The position numbers and the translations under genes are program-made. The notes beneath the pieces are model-generated. The model was given only the letters and a program-made list of their open reading frames with translations, searched no databases and was not told where the DNA came from. From positions 1 to 15,864 of the forward strand of contig CAZGRL010000081.1 of NCBI GenBank assembly GCA_964528155.1: a DNA stretch of 15,864 nt, given 5' to 3'. Every line of letters starts with the position of its first letter. The stretch's first letter is position 1. Below are positions 14,119 to 15,864 of this stretch, piece by piece. Origin of the DNA: G001797105 sp964528155 (lineage in GTDB: Bacteria > Chloroflexota > Anaerolineae > Anaerolineales > E44-bin32).

Positions 14119-14580
14119 CTACCCCGGTTGCTTCGTGTTTCCCCCAAAGATCGACGCCAGGTCCTCCGACGTCTTACATGCCTTGATCCGCTCGATGATT
14201 TCTTCCCTCCCCAGAATATGTGCCAGCTCCGCCAAAGCCTGGACATGCTGGGTCTTGTCTGCGGCGGCTAGGGCTATAACGAGAAACACAGGGTCATTCT
14301 CTTTGTTTCCGAACTCTACCGATTCACTCAACCTTACGATTGCTATGCTGGCTCTCCTCACACCATCTTCTGGTCGAGCATGTGGGAGGGCAATGCCGGG
14401 TGCAATCACGAAGTAAGGGCCGTATTCATTGGCAATATGGATCATCGCGTCGACAAAACGGTCATCGACGGCATCGTCGTCAACCAGCAACCTTCCGGCC
14501 GTCCTGACCGCATCTTCCCAACTCTCGACCGAAACATCAACTGCAACAAGGCCCGGTCGTACCAACTCTCGGAGTTCCAT
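14119..14580 (-). CDS. PTS EIIA subunit, L-ascorbate family (UlaC-like)
   Basis: EIIA takes phosphate from HPr and passes it to EIIB. The 153-residue protein is a mannitol/fructose-type (EIIA type 2) domain. YGPYFVIAPGIALPHARPEDG (53-73) carries the phosphorylated His67 and closely parallels the E. coli UlaC segment with APGLAMPHGRPEEG. Gln111-His112 may supply the second active-site histidine. The open frame runs 67 codons further upstream into the lactonase gene, but only from 14580 is the sequence EIIA-like. GGAGG lies 12 bases before this ATG, slightly far. It is the last gene of a minus-strand set after the SMP-30 gene (133-bp gap) and converges with the NACHT gene 72 bp away. It very likely serves the EIIB/EIIC pair on the other strand, since no other EIIA is in view. 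Confidence 0.9.
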   Translation of the reverse strand: MELRELVRPGLVAVDVSVESWEDAVRTAGRLLVDDDAVDDRFVDAMIHIANEYGPYFVIAPGIALPHARPEDGVRRASIAIVRLSESVEFGNKENDPVFLVIALAAADKTQHVQALAELAHILGREEIIERIKACKTSEDLASIFGGNTKQPG

Positions 14581-14713
14581 ACCAGAATGTCGCCTCCAGT
14601 CCGTCCGATTTCGATTTGCCCTGGCCATCGCCGATGCTCGCGTTCTGGGCATCGCCATCGGCCTGCTGCCAATCGGAGGAATAACCTGCACAGCGTCTCC
14701 TCCTTCGCGGAAC

Positions 14714-15589
14714 CTAGCCTCGGAAGAGTGGATTCTCCAGACCTTCCACATCGGTCTCCAATCTGAACACGCTGCCTGCAAGGGGCTGCTCTGTCAGATC
14801 CGCCGCCGGGACGTAACGCCTCGAGCTGGTGATGAAGAGCTCGCGGTAGTTTGGCCCGCCGAAAGTGCAACTTGTCGGATACTTCACGGGGAGCATGACC
14901 TCACGCTCAACGATGCCGCGAGGATCGTATCGGACGATTCTCCACCCTCCAAACCGTGTACTCCAGATGAAACCTTCGCTGTCGACTGTAAGGCCGTCGG
15001 GGACATCGTCTGAGTCGGGTGTGTGCACGAATGGTCTGCGATTGGAGAGTGCGCCTGTGGTCGCGTCGAAGTCATATGCGTATATCATGCGGATCCTGGT
15101 ATCGGTGAAATACATGGTGCGGTTGTCAGTGCTCCACCCGATGCCGTTCGCAACGGTCAGCCCTTCCTCCATCCTGTGGACCGAAAGGTCTGGATCAAGC
15201 CGATACAGGTTCGTCGATGTCTTCTTGGCATACGTCCCTGCCCAGAATCGTCCCTGATGATCCACGGCGCCGTCATTGAAACGGGACTCTTCGATATCCG
15301 CCTCAGGGTCATGGATCATCTCCAACTCCCCACCAGACGGATCCCAGAAGGCGAAGCCCTTGGACGTCCCCATGACAAAGCCACCGATGGCTCGAAGTCC
15401 CAGAACAGTAGGCGCCACATCCAGACGGAATGTGTCCTTCCGATCGGTTGAGGGATGGTATCGATGGACGCACATTGCGTCAATATCGACCCAGTATAGG
15501 GCGCTGTCGCGATGATCCCACAACGGGCCCTCCCCCAGCCCATCTTTCGAGTCTTGGAGGAGTTCGACTCTCGCTTGCATGCCACCCAT
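14714..15589 (-). CDS. SMP-30/gluconolactonase/LRE-family protein (probable sugar lactonase)
   Basis: A six-bladed beta-propeller metalloenzyme family that hydrolyses sugar lactones such as glucono-1,5-lactone. The 291-residue length is typical. The divalent-metal ligands are recognisable: Glu20 in GEGPLW, Asn148 in VANGIGWS and Asp198 in VPDGLTVD. RFNDGAVD (103-110) contributes substrate-facing Arg103 and Asn105, and GRFWAGTY follows as in the family. No signal peptide is seen, so it should be cytosolic. GGAGG precedes the ATG at 15589 by six bases; a second ATG three codons in is less well placed. It lies 42 bp after the HAD gene and 133 bp before EIIA, suggesting one operon. In this setting it would open a lactone formed from, or imported as, the PTS substrate. 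The exact lactone is unknown. Confidence 0.9.
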   Translation of the reverse strand: MGGMQARVELLQDSKDGLGEGPLWDHRDSALYWVDIDAMCVHRYHPSTDRKDTFRLDVAPTVLGLRAIGGFVMGTSKGFAFWDPSGGELEMIHDPEADIEESRFNDGAVDHQGRFWAGTYAKKTSTNLYRLDPDLSVHRMEEGLTVANGIGWSTDNRTMYFTDTRIRMIYAYDFDATTGALSNRRPFVHTPDSDDVPDGLTVDSEGFIWSTRFGGWRIVRYDPRGIVEREVMLPVKYPTSCTFGGPNYRELFITSSRRYVPAADLTEQPLAGSVFRLETDVEGLENPLFRG

Positions 15590-15631
15590 TAGGTTCCTCC
15601 CTGCACGAACATCCTGGTTTCAGATGAGCGA

Positions 15632-15864
15632 TCAGTGGTGCCGGTCCCTTACGAAGTCCAGGACCTGGCCGATATCCCCCACAACATAGTCAGGTCGTGG
15701 ATCTCGACTTCCGGCATTGCCGATCAAGCACGACAGCATACCCGCTTCATGTGCACCCAAGACGTCCCTTTCCCACCGATCACCGAAGTGGATTGCCTGG
15801 TCGGCCTCACATCTTGCCTTCTCCAAGGCCGTTGTGAACAAGATCTTCGATGGCTTGTATCGAC
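15632..15864 (-). CDS. HAD-superfamily hydrolase, C-terminal part (cut by the window edge)
   Basis: Only the last 76 or so codons are present; the frame stays open to the right edge, so the N-terminus with the nucleophile Asp motif lies outside. The visible part starts RYKPSKILF, whose Lys fits HAD motif III, followed by HFGDRWERDVLGAHEAGM, a clear motif IV with the acidic residues that hold Mg2+. It then ends DYVVGDIGQVLDFV, typical of phosphoglycolate/phosphosugar phosphatase-like HADs. It is upstream of the SMP-30 gene by 42 bp on the same strand, so it probably belongs to the lactonase-EIIA operon and may dephosphorylate an intermediate. Specificity cannot be read from this fragment. Confidence 0.85.
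   Translation of the reverse strand, partial: RYKPSKILFTTALEKARCEADQAIHFGDRWERDVLGAHEAGMLSCLIGNAGSRDPRPDYVVGDIGQVLDFVRDRHH

Noticed and set aside
1..15864. tRNA, rRNA or CRISPR
   Set aside because: TTCGAA-type T-loop candidates (for example near 411 and 10599) lack matching stems or lie in genes. No rRNA core sequences and no regularly spaced repeats were seen.

Overview
The window is bacterial and GC-rich by eye, and nearly every start codon has a strong GGAGG-type ribosome binding site. I see eleven complete genes and one partial gene. They make up a carbohydrate-uptake and catabolism locus with one large signalling or conflict-type ATPase set into it. No rRNA, tRNA, CRISPR array, transposase or integrase was recognised. 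Taxonomy is uncertain. The strong Shine-Dalgarno sites plus a phosphotransferase system would fit a GC-rich Bacillota lineage, while NACHT-FGE proteins of this design are frequent in Chloroflexota and Cyanobacteria. Long gene-free gaps (about 1.25, 0.57, 1.4 and 0.49 kb) are unusual for a compact bacterial genome.

Layout. Positions 1-1254 hold no gene I can support. A minus-strand group follows: KDPG aldolase (1255-1917), a 571-bp gap, then a tight three-gene operon transcribed E1 alpha (4804-5760), E1 beta (3750-4727), E2 (2489-3691) of a pyruvate/acetoin-type dehydrogenase complex. A 315-bp divergent region separates these from a plus-strand group: SIS-domain phosphosugar-binding protein (6076-6828), a 1.4-kb gap, ascorbate-family PTS EIIB (8232-8558) and EIIC (8710-10017), and a creatininase-family metal hydrolase (10091-10858). 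After 491 bp comes an 898-residue NACHT ATPase with a C-terminal formylglycine-generating-enzyme-like domain (11350-14046). It converges on a minus-strand set: HAD hydrolase (partial, 15632-15864), SMP-30/gluconolactonase-like protein (14714-15589) and ascorbate-family PTS EIIA (14119-14580).

How the genes may work together (inference). EIIA, EIIB and EIIC would import and phosphorylate a sugar, sugar acid or lactone. The SMP-30-type lactonase, the creatininase-family hydrolase, the SIS protein and the HAD phosphatase would process it. The aldolase would yield pyruvate plus a triose phosphate, and the dehydrogenase complex would make acetyl-CoA. The classical ascorbate enzymes UlaG, UlaD, UlaE and UlaF are not in the window, and neither is the E3 dihydrolipoamide dehydrogenase, a sugar kinase, a dehydratase or a transcriptional regulator. 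The substrate is therefore open, and L-ascorbate should not be assumed.

The most unusual items are the NACHT-FGE protein, which lacks FGE catalytic cysteines and carries an internally duplicated insert; the PTS split over two strands around it; the structured EIIB-EIIC spacer; and the altered signature motifs of the creatininase-family protein.
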